Origin: Viscum album
Lineage: Eukaryota > Streptophyta > Magnoliopsida > Santalales > Viscaceae
Direction of reading: 5' to 3'
Assembly: GCA_963277665.1 (NCBI GenBank)
Contig: OY728153.1
Location: 276,060,250 to 276,124,249, forward strand
DNA length: 64,000 nt
A program made the position numbers and the translations under genes. Under the pieces are notes generated by a model. The model saw only the letters and a list, made by a program, of their open reading frames with translations, did no database searches and was not told the origin of the DNA. Each line of letters starts with the position of its first letter. The first letter of the stretch is position 1. This document shows positions 50,101-60,917 of the stretch, piece by piece.

Positions 50101-50350
50101 TTAGCTAAAAGGTACCAATCCATGCATAACGTCTTTCATGTTCTATAGATTCACCAATATCAGGCCGATTCGTCTCATATTTTTGATCCCGAGGAAGTTG
50201 AGTTAGATGCTGATGATGCCTTTTAGGAGTATCCAGTATGAATCATACACTAGTGCATGATGTTTCTCCAAGGTCGGTCTGTCCCTCTAGTATGGGTGAT
50301 ATGGTAGCACAACTGAGTACAAGACAAGACTTGGGAGAGGGAAGGTGACG
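47150..50350 (+). pseudogene. pol: Element D pol: protease-RT-RNase H-integrase-chromodomain
   Basis: Protease remnants lie at about 47200-47560. RT at about 47590-48170 shows VDGTLHLCMNYRMLN, VKNLYPLP, YGLYEYLFMPFGLMN, but the FIDD active site has become FLVKKIVVFS, losing both Asp. A FLGIVGYYRNFI stretch follows near 48383. RNase H at about 48500-48900 keeps YILGEHFMVYMNDRSLKFIF and YIPGKRNV. Integrase has an intact-looking finger (ASHRAFHPGISNMYRDM, YWWPKMKC, CSTC) at about 49130-49265 and a core at about 49310-49800 with all three catalytic acids visible (MDFVVNL, ISDRDTHF, DGQSERKI). A chromodomain relic lies at about 50226-50350 (RSVPLVWVIW, TWEREGD). Many stops make it inactive. Confidence 0.86.
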
Positions 50351-50430
50351 TACATGCCCAATGGTCAAAGTTATTCTTAGACAATGTGTCTCCAACCATG
50401 GAAGATTGACCCAGGGATGAGTTCTTTTAT

Positions 50431-50440
50431 GGGGGAAGAT
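50431..50440 (+). promoter_or_regulatory. Polypurine tract of element D
   Basis: GGGGGAAGAT lies directly before TATAAGAACC, the decayed start of the 3' LTR. The ten bases are identical to the core of the A tract. Confidence 0.78.
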
Positions 50441-53066
50441 TATAAGAACCCTATTTTTCACTTAGGTATGGATCCTTTAATTTTCGGTCTAAATCTTTAC
50501 TTTTGACCTAATATGGATGTCTAGTGGGCTTGTAAAGGTCTCAACGGTGTCTAAGGAATGTTTGAATCCTAGAACCCATATTTTTGGAAAAAATGGGCTT
50601 GAAGCACGGTTTTTTTGGAAATTGTGCAGGAATGTTGCACGGTTTGGAAAACCATACGAATTGTGTTTTTCTGAAAAGAACCACCTCGCATAGTTGGCAC
50701 ATGGCCATGCAGCCTAACCATGTGAGAACCCTTTTTTTCCAGGTAACCATGCATGGTTTGCACACGTTTTTTAAAACCGTGCGGACAAACTGTGCACAAG
50801 CCCTTTTTTAGGTAAAATGTCAAAATTACCCTTAAGGATCTAATTAGATCACCTATTCTTCCCTAATCTATGTTTCTATGGGATTAACATAAATTATTCT
50901 CATTTTGGATTCCTTTGAATATCCAAGGTAGGAATCATGAGATCTCATTCATCTGGTATCTGTTCGAGCTTTCCTTTATCATGTTGGATGTGCAACGATA
51001 AGTAATCGAGTCCTCTTGAGTCGTTTTCCTTCTCTTTTGCTCTCGACTAAGTTATCGGGTTATGACCATTTTTCTCCTTTTATTAGATCTAATCTGATTG
51101 GATCCAAATAAAGGGCCAATATATAACGAGAAGTATCATACAAGTCTAATGCGGGTGGTCTATAACTCATCCCTAAAGTTTTTTGATTTTTTATTTTTTT
51201 GTGTGGGGCCTACAGATTTCATCGTGTGCTATTTATGGAATTTATATTCCATGTTTAAAATCATTATAACTTTATGGTTATTCTCTTTCTAAATATGTGA
51301 TTCATTTTTAGTGGTTACACGCAAAACTCCATACTTCCCATGTTGAAGGTTATGCCATATTTGTTGTTTAGTGTTTTGACATTTTTTTCCACCGTTCGAG
51401 TGTGCCTTGGCTTGACCATTCTAAGGGTAAGATATTAAATATTAAATGACTATTTTATATAGTGAATTACATAATGGAAAGTACCATGTACTCTCCCCAC
51501 TTGACCCACCTAAGGTAAGTGCTTCAATTTGACAATGAAACATGATATGTGAATTGGTAAGTATACTAAGTATATGACTTGGCCTTAAATGTAAATGAAT
51601 AGTAGGTTACATATCCATAACACCTCTAACCACATTAATGGAAGGTATAAGAATGAAAAATTGATATGTAATATGATTTAAATAGATTAAATGAATAGTT
51701 TCATGCTACATGGCCTCATAACACAAATGAAAGGCAAGGCTTAAACTAAATGACTTGATTAAAAGGTTTCATTCGACATCACATTATCACACTAATGAAA
51801 GGCATGACTCGAACCGAATGAAATATTACATGACTTCGTAATGAAACCGAAATGGCTTGAATCGAGCCTGCCTTGGATTCTGATCAGAGAATTTCATGAG
51901 CACTCAAGAACCCCATTCTGATTCAAAGATATAGCTTGCATAAGTTGATACCCACCTAGATCTCGATCCTTATCTATTCTTCGATGCCAGGAATAACACC
52001 ATATGATCCCTTAATATTATTACACGATGCCTTGGATAAAATCCTTGGATATAGCATTGACAAGTAGGTGCCATGATTACAGCCCATAGGGCCCTATCCC
52101 TACTTAGCCTAGTTTTACATTGGACGATCACCTTGGATTCAGTAGAAACCTTATTGTGGAATGACTTGGACCATGCTCCTTGGATTTCAGTCTTACACAT
52201 GCCAAGGTATAGTTATTAATGAGTATGCAACCCTTGAGGTTGACTTCACCTTGGTTATTAACATGGGACTTTACTATTTGATATCATTATAGGTTACCTT
52301 TTCATAACTTGGAACCTTCACTATTGTAACATGTGAATTATTTATAAACTGGTAATAATTAATTTATGGACTGGTTATGTTCAAACGCCAGTTGAGGGAT
52401 GAAGTAGGTACTTGGGTATTTAGTTACATTATACTGCATTAATTTATATATGCATACTTTCACACTGTTTCATTTCCATTACACGAGCCAGATGTTATAG
52501 AAGCTATTGGTGGTGGCCCACTGATATTTATGCCACACCCTCTCCGAGCGCCATTTGGTACCTAGGGAAAAGTACATGGTTGTAGGTGTTGAAAAAGAGA
52601 ATCATATACCTTCAAACATTTTATTTCTTGGTGTTTAGTATGAATATTGATAGCATAGGACTGAGTTGGATCTTAGGATGATTGGGATAGTATTTTAATT
52701 TCCTTTATACTTTTTTGGAACATGTTATGCCTCTTGTCCTGTATCCATGTTTTGTAGTTTTCTAGTGACATGAGATACCATTATCAGTTGTTGAATGTTA
52801 TTATAGTTATTTTAGTTATTATTACTATTGTTTCTATTTTTATGTTGTTCCCTCTGTTTACTTATATTTCTTCTGCTATTTACCCATGTTTACTTTCATC
52901 CGCTATGATACACTTTGGTAATGAGGGAATAATCTCCTTATAAACACACCATAGGCCCTCGCTACTAGTCGAAAAGATCTGGTATTCAAGGAGATGTTCT
53001 TGAGGCCATGTGTCCCACTAGGCTCGGGGCACCCATTTAAGTGGAATCCAGGTCTGGGAAGTCATA
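50441..53066 (+). mobile_element. Element D 3' LTR
   Basis: This 2626-bp LTR is aligned with 42424-45033. The hairpin motif is well kept: GCACGGTTTGGAAAACCAT at 50636-50654 and GCATGGTTT..AAAACCGTGCG at 50752-50784. Conserved blocks at 51840-52260 and 52500-52575 match the 5' LTR. Frames at 50541-50823 on both strands are by-products of the inverted repeats; 51970-52200 minus is also non-genic. Confidence 0.82.
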
Positions 53067-53071
53067 CTTAT
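53067..53071 (+). repeat. Target-site duplication of element D, right copy
   Basis: CTTAT is identical to 42419-42423. Confidence 0.85.
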
Positions 53072-53345
53072 CATATCATCATTTAATTATTGTTCACATT
53101 CATCAATAAAACACTATAATTTTCTTATAATTATATTATTTTATATTTCTACTGTACTTAATTTGTTTATTCTGTGATTTCCATCATTATTTAATATGTA
53201 TGATTCCTTCTTTTGTGGTGATAGTTTTGAATGGTTGTTTTGGTGGTCCCGATGATGGTTTTTGTTTCCTATTGAATCCCTTGGCCAATCAATCCTTGAT
53301 CAACCTCATGTTCCTTCACCCATCTCCCAGTTCAGTCTAAATTCG
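53072..53345 (+). mobile_element. Copia element E, LTR 1, right part
   Basis: 53072-53205 aligns with 57585-57710 of LTR 2. After 53205 the two differ; 53206-53345 has no counterpart and may be an indel or LTR end divergence. A primer-like TATCAAAGTGG follows. Confidence 0.55.
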
Positions 53346-53361
53346 CGCTATCAAAGTGGTT
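53346..53361 (+). promoter_or_regulatory. Possible copia primer-binding site 1
   Basis: CGCTATCAAAGTGG resembles the TGGTATCAGAGC tRNA-iMet site used by copia elements in its TATCA-AG core only. Its place before a gag relic supports it; the sequence match is modest. Confidence 0.35.
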
Positions 53362-53859
53362 TTTTTGGATATGTGGTTTAGTGGTCAAGGATGTTCCAGG
53401 CGTGACCTAAGTTGGCCTCCCTCCTCTTGATTGGGTTTCTACATTAGCATTGATGTTATTTAGCAACAATGATGTCAATGTAGTAGGTGTGTTCTTTGTG
53501 ATTGTGATTCTTGGTATTGGTATCATTAATTTAAAAATTTTATCCATCTGAAATTCACATGGTCGGGGTTTGTTCATCATTTTTTATATGGTTGTTTCTA
53601 AGTTATGGATTGATGTATTTGTTTGGCGTTTCTTCTTCAAAGACATTAATGTAGGTTTTTTGGGTTTATTACTACGTGAAATGGCTCATGGGGTTCTTTT
53701 TGGTGAAGTGGAAATAATGAATTTTCTCAATTTCTTGTGTCTGAAAGGATAAATGCATGGATTTGAATGGATTTTAAATTTTGAACATGGTTTGGGTTGA
53801 TTTCTATTTTGAATTTCAATATGTGGATGACATTTTTTCTGATCGAATGTACAGTTGCT
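53362..53859 (+). other. Copia E leader or insertion, unassigned
   Basis: This 500-bp T-rich stretch has no match in the second copia copy, where LTR and gag are only about 130 bases apart. It may be a separate insertion. The 60-codon frame at 53570-53752 is hydrophobic, but the low-complexity T-rich DNA explains that; no protein is claimed. Confidence 0.4.
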
Positions 53860-54670
53860 AAACCAAAAAGTATCTTTTAGAAAAATTTAAAAAATGGATT
53901 TGGAGGAGGTAAATCTATGAATTCCTTACATTTTGGTCTGAATGAAATTTGGTTCAATAGATTATATACTTTCCAAATGGATCCTGAAATTTTGAAATTA
54001 TTATAAATTAAGCATTAAGTAGTGAAAAAAGTCAAAGACACTAAACATGATTTGTTTAAAAAATAAATTGAAATATTTTCTATGCGTAAAAATGAGTCTA
54101 TTATTGATATTTTTTTACTTTATTTAACAAATTCACAATGGATAAAAGTATCTTGGTGATGATTTGTCTGTAGAAACATTAGTAAATAAAATTCTCTTGG
54201 TCTTACCAAGTTCTTGGAAAACAAAGGTGACAAATATACCATAATTGAAAGATATAAAAAATATTACACTAAAGGAATTAATTGACTACCTAATGACTTA
54301 TGAAATTAACATGAATTTTCAGTCAAAAAAATAATCTAAAGAAGATAAAGAATCTAAATCAGTGAAAAAATATTTCTTTCAAAGACATTGATGATTAGGA
54401 TTCATTAAAAAGTGAGACCGAAATTAGGTATCTAGAAAATAAGTTAAAAAACTTTTGAAAAAGAATAAGTCGACTCACCATGAAAATAGAAGAAATAAAA
54501 TTCAAAAAAATATAATTTACATGATACTAATGCAAGAAAAGGGTCACATATGGCCAGATTTACCAATTTATAAAAAGAAGATGAAAGAAAATATGAATAG
54601 AAAGAAATATTTTAATGTCTCAAATTGGAGTGTTAGTAATGATTTCATAAAATCAACCTAAAGAACCTAA
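53860..54670 (+). pseudogene. gag: Copia gag relic 1
   Basis: The Ty1/copia gag domain (UBN2 type) is recognisable at about 54150-54310: LVNKILLVLPSSWKTKVTN followed by LKDIKNITLKELIDYLMTYE. This is the conserved leucine-proline-SW core and the LT-EELI-LMTYE motif of plant copia gags. Downstream, an acidic/lysine-rich region (SETEIRYLENKLKNF) leads to a knuckle relic, QEKGHIWPDLPIYKKK, at about 54530-54580, where the cysteines are lost. Stops (often TAA for CAA) and shifts are frequent. A second copy of this gag lies at 57890. Confidence 0.72.
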
Positions 54671-56436
54671 TAAAATTATTCAAGTACTAAATGCCTCATA
54701 TAACATATTGTAGTAGGAAATGAGGCTAGTTATCATGTTTCTTATTATTCCCCCACTTCCTATCATTCTTTATCCTCTCCTTGATCTTATAATCAACTAA
54801 ATTATTTTGATAATTTCTATTAATAACTAATTTCTAAATGAAAATATCATATAAATAAATAAAATCAAGTTATCAATGAAAAAGATCAACATTTTAAGGA
54901 AAATTATGTCCTTTCTCAAGAAAAAGTTGATTTAGTTTTGAAATTAATAGATTAACCGAATGTTGAGAATTTAAAATCCCAAATCAAGGAGATTAAAAAT
55001 GATATTTATAAATTCAATCATAGGGAACATAATATAAATATTATTTTTGGTACTCATTATTATACAAATGGTAATTCCAGAATTGTTTTTTCAAATTTAA
55101 ATAATATTTCTCAAAAACCCATTTTTTATAGGGATATTCCCAATTATTTCAAATATTATTAGAAATTTGGTATATTATTTATGATTGTGATTATGAAATT
55201 TCTACACATATAAAATTAAAAATTATTAAGGTTTCATGACATATTTCTCATTGAAAATATCATACCAAACAAGTTTGTGATCCCAAATCATTATTATCTT
55301 ATATTGTTGGACCTAATTTTACATCAGAATCAAAAGACACTACAAATTATTGTTTTATATGGATATTCCAGTGATCCTTACTGACATATAATATGGTTAA
55401 TTATTAATAAAAATATATTATCCAACTCTAAAGTTGTTCATTATATAAATAGATTATATATAGAGATTAAATCCACTAATTTGTGTAGGTCTTCACTATT
55501 TTTTTCTGAGAAGTTTATCTCATGGGGAATAGGTTTTTAAATGTTTTACATTTTAATTAACCTCTTTATCTTCATTTAAATATCACCCTCTCACTCTTTA
55601 TATATATCCATCTCATGGATATGCCTTCTTATTCTTAAAAGGGGAGAGGTTGTCTTTTTAAAATATTTTTTTTATCTTTTTCAATTTTTAGAAAAATATC
55701 AAGATTAACCCTTATCGATTAATTTAAATTATGACATGAAAATAATTAATTTTATTTTTTTAGATTTTTCAAGGTTCAATTTCATGTTTCAATCAATATA
55801 ATCCACTTTAATTATATCAACCTTATGAAAGAAATTTGTTTTAAAATTATTATTCTCTAATTTTTGGGTTTTAATCTTATGATAATCATTAATGGGCTGA
55901 TGGTATTGTATGTCACTATTCGTTTACCTTTTGTGAAATTTTCATATTGATACATAATATCTATTTTTTACCTTCACAGTTTTCATTTTTAAAATTATAA
56001 ATGGGGATATGTATTTTGATTATTGGGGATAACTTTTGGTGGTTTATGAGAATGACTTATATATTGGAGAAGAAATGTTTGGATATAGGGGAGAAGTTTA
56101 TGTTTTTGAATAGTTTGTTAATTTTTTTCCTTATTTCACAAATGGGGTTATATTTATGATTTAATTATGTTTTTTATCTCTTCATCATATTGAATATCTT
56201 GTTTGAAATATCTTGAATTATTTTTTGTTTCACTATTGATTTACACTTGATATATATTTTTTATGTCATGTGTTTGTGATCATTAAAACGAGGAAGATTA
56301 TTATAACTCTCTCTCTCTATTAGAGTTTCCATGCTTACAAACACTCACTTTTTTATCTAATGATTTCATTTTAATGGATGGAAATTTCATTTATTATGTT
56401 TCATGTGTTCATCAAAGTGAAACAATTAATAAATAT
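54671..56436 (+). pseudogene. Copia E internal region, strongly decayed
   Basis: The first 700 bases still read as Lys/Asn-rich protein in pieces (HFKENYVLSQEKVDLVLKLI near 54890, SQIKEIKNDIYKFNHRE near 54980-55030), consistent with a continued gag or linker. No protease, integrase or RT signature was found, and from 55400 to 56436 nothing coding is visible. Most of pol has been deleted, since only 1.8 kb separate gag from the next LTR. Confidence 0.45.
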
Positions 56437-57755
56437 TGTTGAAATTTAATATCTTATTTAAAATCATCATTGAAGTATTTTAGGATATTTTGAATACTAT
56501 TTTAAGTAATAATAGTCTTGTTAATTTAATATAAGGAATTTTTCATCCAATTTATGGTTTGAAAATCAATTGTAGGAATATGGTGGAGTTCTCAAGACTG
56601 CAGGTAATACTGGGTGGCTAGTGTAGGGATCCGACTAGCTGGTGTGGGAAGAAGGAACCTACCTATGAGGTAGAGGACTACTGTCTAGATGGTAAAGGAT
56701 AAACTACCAAACAGTGGAAGAATACAATTTCAGGCATCCTACAATAAGTGCATTGACTAGCCAGTGTCATCATGAGGATATCCATTTACTTTAATCCATA
56801 TAATTCAATATATATTAAATTGTGTCTTTAATAGTTTTGAATCAACTAATTACAGAATTAGATTGACCCAAGGGACCCATAGATCCTATTAACGATATAA
56901 ATATATACTAAACGAGGCTTGGATTTTATCTATAATCAGCTACAAAAACTCTTGATCGATCCACGATGAATCGAAGTGATCTTCTCCAATCCCTCTCTTA
57001 AGAGCCAATTTCTTTTGTCAATCTCAACTGCTATCTTCATTTAACTCCCTATCTATATTCTCAAAATTTATCTATCTATATTGATAGATAAGATAGTGTG
57101 TTTTTTTTAAAATTTAACCATTAAAATATCACTTCTTCTCACCAACCTTATAAAATTGGTTTCTTTTTACAACCGAAAAAACATAAGGGAGACAAGTGCA
57201 TATTACTTTCGAATTAAGAGAGACATTTATGTTGCTGTAACAAAAAAAATGAAGGGATAACGGGTTTTATGATCATCATTAAAATAATTGAAAAATAATA
57301 CAAACCACTTAACCCGAGGGGAGGATATGTAGTGGCTCCCACCAAGATACTTTCAATTTTTTTTATCAAACTGTGTTTTATCTCTCATTTAATTTTTTAT
57401 TTTCATCATTCATATCATATCAATTCACATAATTATTTATTTTTGATTTTACTTAAATCCAATATGCATAATTTCTTAATTTACTTTTGATATTTAATTT
57501 TATAAATCATATACAAATTACTGTGATTTTATTTACCTTTCATAATCACTTTAATTGATAATCATGTGCTAAATCTTATCATATATCTATTTAATCATTG
57601 ATCACATTAATCAATCAAATAATATAATTTCATTATCATTATTTGATTTTATATTTCTTCTACACTTACTTGTTTCATTTTATGATTTTCATTTTTTTAT
57701 ATGTTTTATTTTTTAAAAGGAAATAAACCCCCTCTTTCGATCGTACTCTGACCAA
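56437..57755 (+). mobile_element. Copia element E, LTR 2
   Basis: TGTTGAAATTT begins an LTR of about 1.3 kb collinear with LTR 1 (41332-42423 plus 53072-53205). It includes the D target sequence in uninterrupted form. No clear purine tract precedes it. It is followed by a primer-like site and another gag rather than by a target duplication, so it acts as the 5' LTR of the next unit. Confidence 0.68.
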
Positions 57756-57759
57756 TATT

Positions 57760-57774
57760 TGGTATAAATAGAGG
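57760..57774 (+). promoter_or_regulatory. Copia primer-binding site 2
   Basis: TGGTATAAATAGAGG matches the TGGTATCAGAGC type site if two extra bases are allowed; the leading TGGTAT and AGAG are kept. It lies directly after LTR 2. Confidence 0.5.
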
Positions 57775-57889
57775 CTATTGTCAATTATTTTCCAAAATTG
57801 TGTTTTTTATTTTTTAAAAAATCCATGTTTTAAAAATTAGTTTCATTTTCCCAAATATTAACTAATTTCAATGTTCAATCTTTTGAGAT

Positions 57890-58474
57890 GGTCACTACCT
57901 CTTATAGTTATTCTTCTTTATTTCATGATGTAAATTAATCTTATTGAAAAAATCACATCTCAAATTTTCTTATAATAATTATATATCCTTTTTGTAAAAT
58001 GGTTATGAATGGTTATACTCTTATAAATGAACTGGAAGATAAATGGATGCCATAATATATTGATTGTTCTATACTATATGGTAAATCTATGATTATGTTG
58101 CATTGAACTCTTAACAAAATGAATTCAATAGAATATATACTTGAAAAATGGATCATGAAATCTGAAAATTGTTATAAATTTCTTAGTAAAGCACAAAAAA
58201 GTCCGCAATAGTAAGCTTCATTTGTATAGAAAAGACTTTGAATGTTTTTTGTGCATCATAATGAGTATATTTATAATATGTTTACTTTATTTACTAAACT
58301 TTTAAATGCTTCAAAGTCTCTTGGTTATTATTTTTATACATAATCATTAGTAAAGATAATTATCTTTGTCTTAGCAAGATCTTGGGAACCAAAGGAAGTG
58401 ATTATACAAGAATAAAAGGCTATAAAAAATATGCCACTGAAGGTATTAATCTTCCCCTCATTATGTATGAAGTT
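57890..58474 (+). pseudogene. gag: Copia gag relic 2, cut by element F
   Basis: Starting near MVTTSYSYSSLFHDVN at 57890, this frame is the counterpart of gag relic 1. SLVKIIIFVLARSWEPKEVI and AIKNMPLKVL near 58355-58450 match its LVNKILLVLPSSWKTKVT and IKNITLKEL. It ends abruptly at 58474 (ATGTATGAAGTT) where the element F LTR begins, before the LMTYE motif is complete. Stops and shifts are present throughout. Confidence 0.68.
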
Positions 58475-58983
58475 TATAAGGCCCTGACCTTAAACATCTC
58501 TTAATATTGAATTAAATGAATAATTCACATTGAGGATCTTTTCAGGTTTATAGTTTTAGAGAATTAGAACATAACTATTACATCTCAAAAGTTTACAAAG
58601 TATACACTTCTACTAAGTTTCCATTGAATAAAAAAACTCTTAAATAGAAGAATGTCTAGTTCCATGTTTTATATAGCATGACTTTCCATTGATCCCATCC
58701 TTGACCCTATTACACATTATGTCCTGTGAAAAAAATTTCAAAAAAAACTTTGGGTGAGCATAAAAATCTCAGTAAGGGATACACAAAGAATGAAAACTGT
58801 TAGTTTTTCAAACATCAAGTAAACCATGTATAACTTTATCAAAGTAATACCTTCACATTCATGAAGTAGTAAAAACACTTCACTGAATAAGATATCATTA
58901 CTTACCTTTTTGTAACCAAAGGATTACCATAAAACCCATATAAAGAACACATAACATATAAAGGTAACTTGGGACATAAACAT

Positions 58984-59190
58984 ACTTAAGTGGAATAACC
59001 ATACGGTCGACTTCCACACATATCACTTAATGGAATAGCCATACGGCCAACTTCCATACATACTTAATGGAATAGCCATACGGCCGACTTCCATACCCAA
59101 TGCATTGGAGGTTATAACATAACCACCCGTCCTGGTATTCATGGCACCACCCGTCATATGGTTCATCACGTAACCACCCGTCAAATGTCC
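58984..59190 (-). repeat. Two short tandem arrays in the F LTR
   Basis: Three units of 35-41 bp at 58984-59096 contain GGAATAGCCATACGGCC and end CTTCCATAC. Three looser units at 59119-59190 contain ACCACCCGTC. The unit similarity is high in the first array, so the duplications are younger than the LTR itself. The 99-codon minus-strand frame at 59023-59322 simply translates these repeats. Confidence 0.75.
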
Positions 59191-59933
59191 AAGTACCATT
59201 ATAAAATCATAAGACATAAAGAAAACATAAAGGAAAGAAAACATTTCCACACTTTGATCACAATATATCACTCGAATATATTGACATAACAAATCCATTA
59301 TAAAAATCATTTTCAATACCAAAATACATAAAAGATTATATGGTATTTATTTCATTTTAAAAAACATTACGGCTTGTTGAGGAAGCCAAAGACCAAATAA
59401 TACTCGCGGCGGTGGAAAAGGTCGTTGTCACCGCGTATGTTAAAAGAAACATTCCTTTTTTCCGTTTAGTAAAACGCTTCATAGAAAAAGATTCCTTTTG
59501 TATGAAAGTAAAAGTCAAAGAGGTTTATACACCATATAAAATAAAGTTGTGTATAAAACGAAATATGCCTCAATGAAAGGAGATTGAGACGAAGTCCCTT
59601 ACCTCAGGTCCGACTTGACTCGATCATTCTTTAACGTCCTGAATAATAAACTTGAGTTAATTTATATTTTCTTAAGAACCTTTTTCAAGTTCATTATTCC
59701 TTTTATATGACTTATTGCCATGTTATAAACATTATGTAATCATTTAAGTTAATAATGTTTGTTTTGTCGATATTTGGTTCTTAAGTCGAAAGTGGACTTC
59801 TTACAATTACATGTTGTTCCTGTGGTCAAAAGTTATTTATATACAGAATGAAATTACTGATTTGGATATCATATATATCATATATATCTAGCATCTACAT
59901 GTATTTATAATATTACATAATCATGTAGAGGTA

Positions 59934-60000
59934 AGAAATGAAATGCACCGTTCATAGAGACGGTAAGCCGTACGTATGCATGAACGCTACTTTCATTTCT
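59934..60000. repeat. Three-arm inverted repeat, copy 1
   Basis: Nested arms: AGAAATGAAA (59934-59943) with TTTCATTTCT (59991-60000), CGTTCAT (59949-59955) with ATGAACG (59980-59986), and ACGG (59960-59963) with CCGT (59968-59971). The outer two arms are perfect. Confidence 0.8.
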
Positions 60001-60146
60001 TTGTCATATTAATGGAATTAAAACTAAATGAGAGGTATGTATATTTTAATTCCATAATTATATTCATCATTTATATGTATCATTCATCATATATATCCAT
60101 TATATACATGTACTTATAATAGTACATTACATTTGGGGATAAGAAA

Positions 60147-60208
60147 AGAAATGCACCGTTCATGGAGACGGTAAGCCGTACGTACGCATGAACGCTACTT
60201 TCATTTCT
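60147..60208. repeat. Three-arm inverted repeat, copy 2
   Basis: This repeats copy 1 with few changes. AGAAATG (60147-60153) pairs with CATTTCT (60202-60208), the CGTTCAT/ATGAACG arm is kept, and so is the ACGG/CCGT core. A shorter relative of the core, GCGG TAGT CCGC, lies at 60348-60359. Confidence 0.8.
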
Positions 60209-60910
60209 ATATCATACTTTAATGGAAAGAAATAATAATGATATAGAGTTATATTATAATTAAATTATAAAATAATATATAATAACTTTAAATCCATCCT
60301 TTATATGTCCCGCATATGGCATTAACGAATCACATCACTTTGAGGGGGCGGTAGTCCGCACTTCCTAAAATGAAATTATCGTGTTTACCCATAATGGAAG
60401 CCATAAAGGTATGCCCAAAATGAAAAATACAGAAGCTTAAGGAAAACATAAACATATTATATATGATTTATAAATATAGTTTCATCTTAATGGCCACCTT
60501 TGAAGGTGTTAAAAGAATGTTGAACAATCATCGTTTCGGGAGGCAGAAATTCACCATCCACGGAAACAATATGTTCTTTAACCATTAGATGTAGGTGTGT
60601 GTAAGTGTAGCTCGAATAATTCTTATAACAACATCCTAGTATATTTAATATACTGTATTTGTTACAAAAGAAAAGAATAAAATGAGTTTGGGGGGTTGGA
60701 GAAGCAAAATAAAACAAAAGGACTCAAAAGAAGACATTACCTTAAAATCGGGTAACTCCCTTTGGTTTGAGCTCAAAGGCTTCCTTGGGAAGACTTCTGC
60801 CCAAACTGAGACTTCAAAGAGTAAGATAGGGATGTGGAGAGACAAAATGGGCAGGGTTTGGCCGAGCCAAAGGCTTTGGAAGTGTGGGTAAGGAGGTAGA
60901 GGTGGGGGCC

Positions 60911-60917
60911 TTTTATA
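60911..60917 (-). promoter_or_regulatory. TATA box of element F LTR
   Basis: On the minus strand TTATAAAAGG is followed by a C-rich leader (CCCCCACCTCTACCTCC), the usual U3/R boundary of these LTRs. It lies about 1.4 kb from the LTR start. Confidence 0.65.

Larger units (their letters stand above)
42424..53066 (+). mobile_element. Element D: complete but decayed Ty3/gypsy chromovirus
   Basis: It spans 10.6 kb: LTR, gag, protease, RT, RNase H, integrase, chromodomain, polypurine tract, LTR, bounded by perfect CTTAT duplications. The pol order and chromodomain class it as a chromovirus. It differs from A in LTR sequence, gag knuckle number and protein sequence, so it is a separate lineage. Its LTRs share the GGTGGCCCACT..GGTACC block and the AAACCRTGC hairpin motifs with element C, which suggests D-like elements as the possible helper of C. 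It inserted in copia LTR 1. Confidence 0.87.

Noticed and set aside
53570..53752. Membrane protein from a hydrophobic 60-codon frame
   Set aside because: T-rich DNA produces Phe/Leu-rich translations by default; no start context or homology.
56308..56322. CTCTCTCTCT microsatellite as a feature
   Set aside because: Too short to be notable; simple slippage.
58984..59190. CRISPR-like array
   Set aside because: Units are contiguous tandem repeats without distinct spacers, inside a plant LTR.
59023..59322. 99-codon minus-strand frame with repeated motifs
   Set aside because: The protein repeat is only the translation of the tandem DNA array in the LTR.
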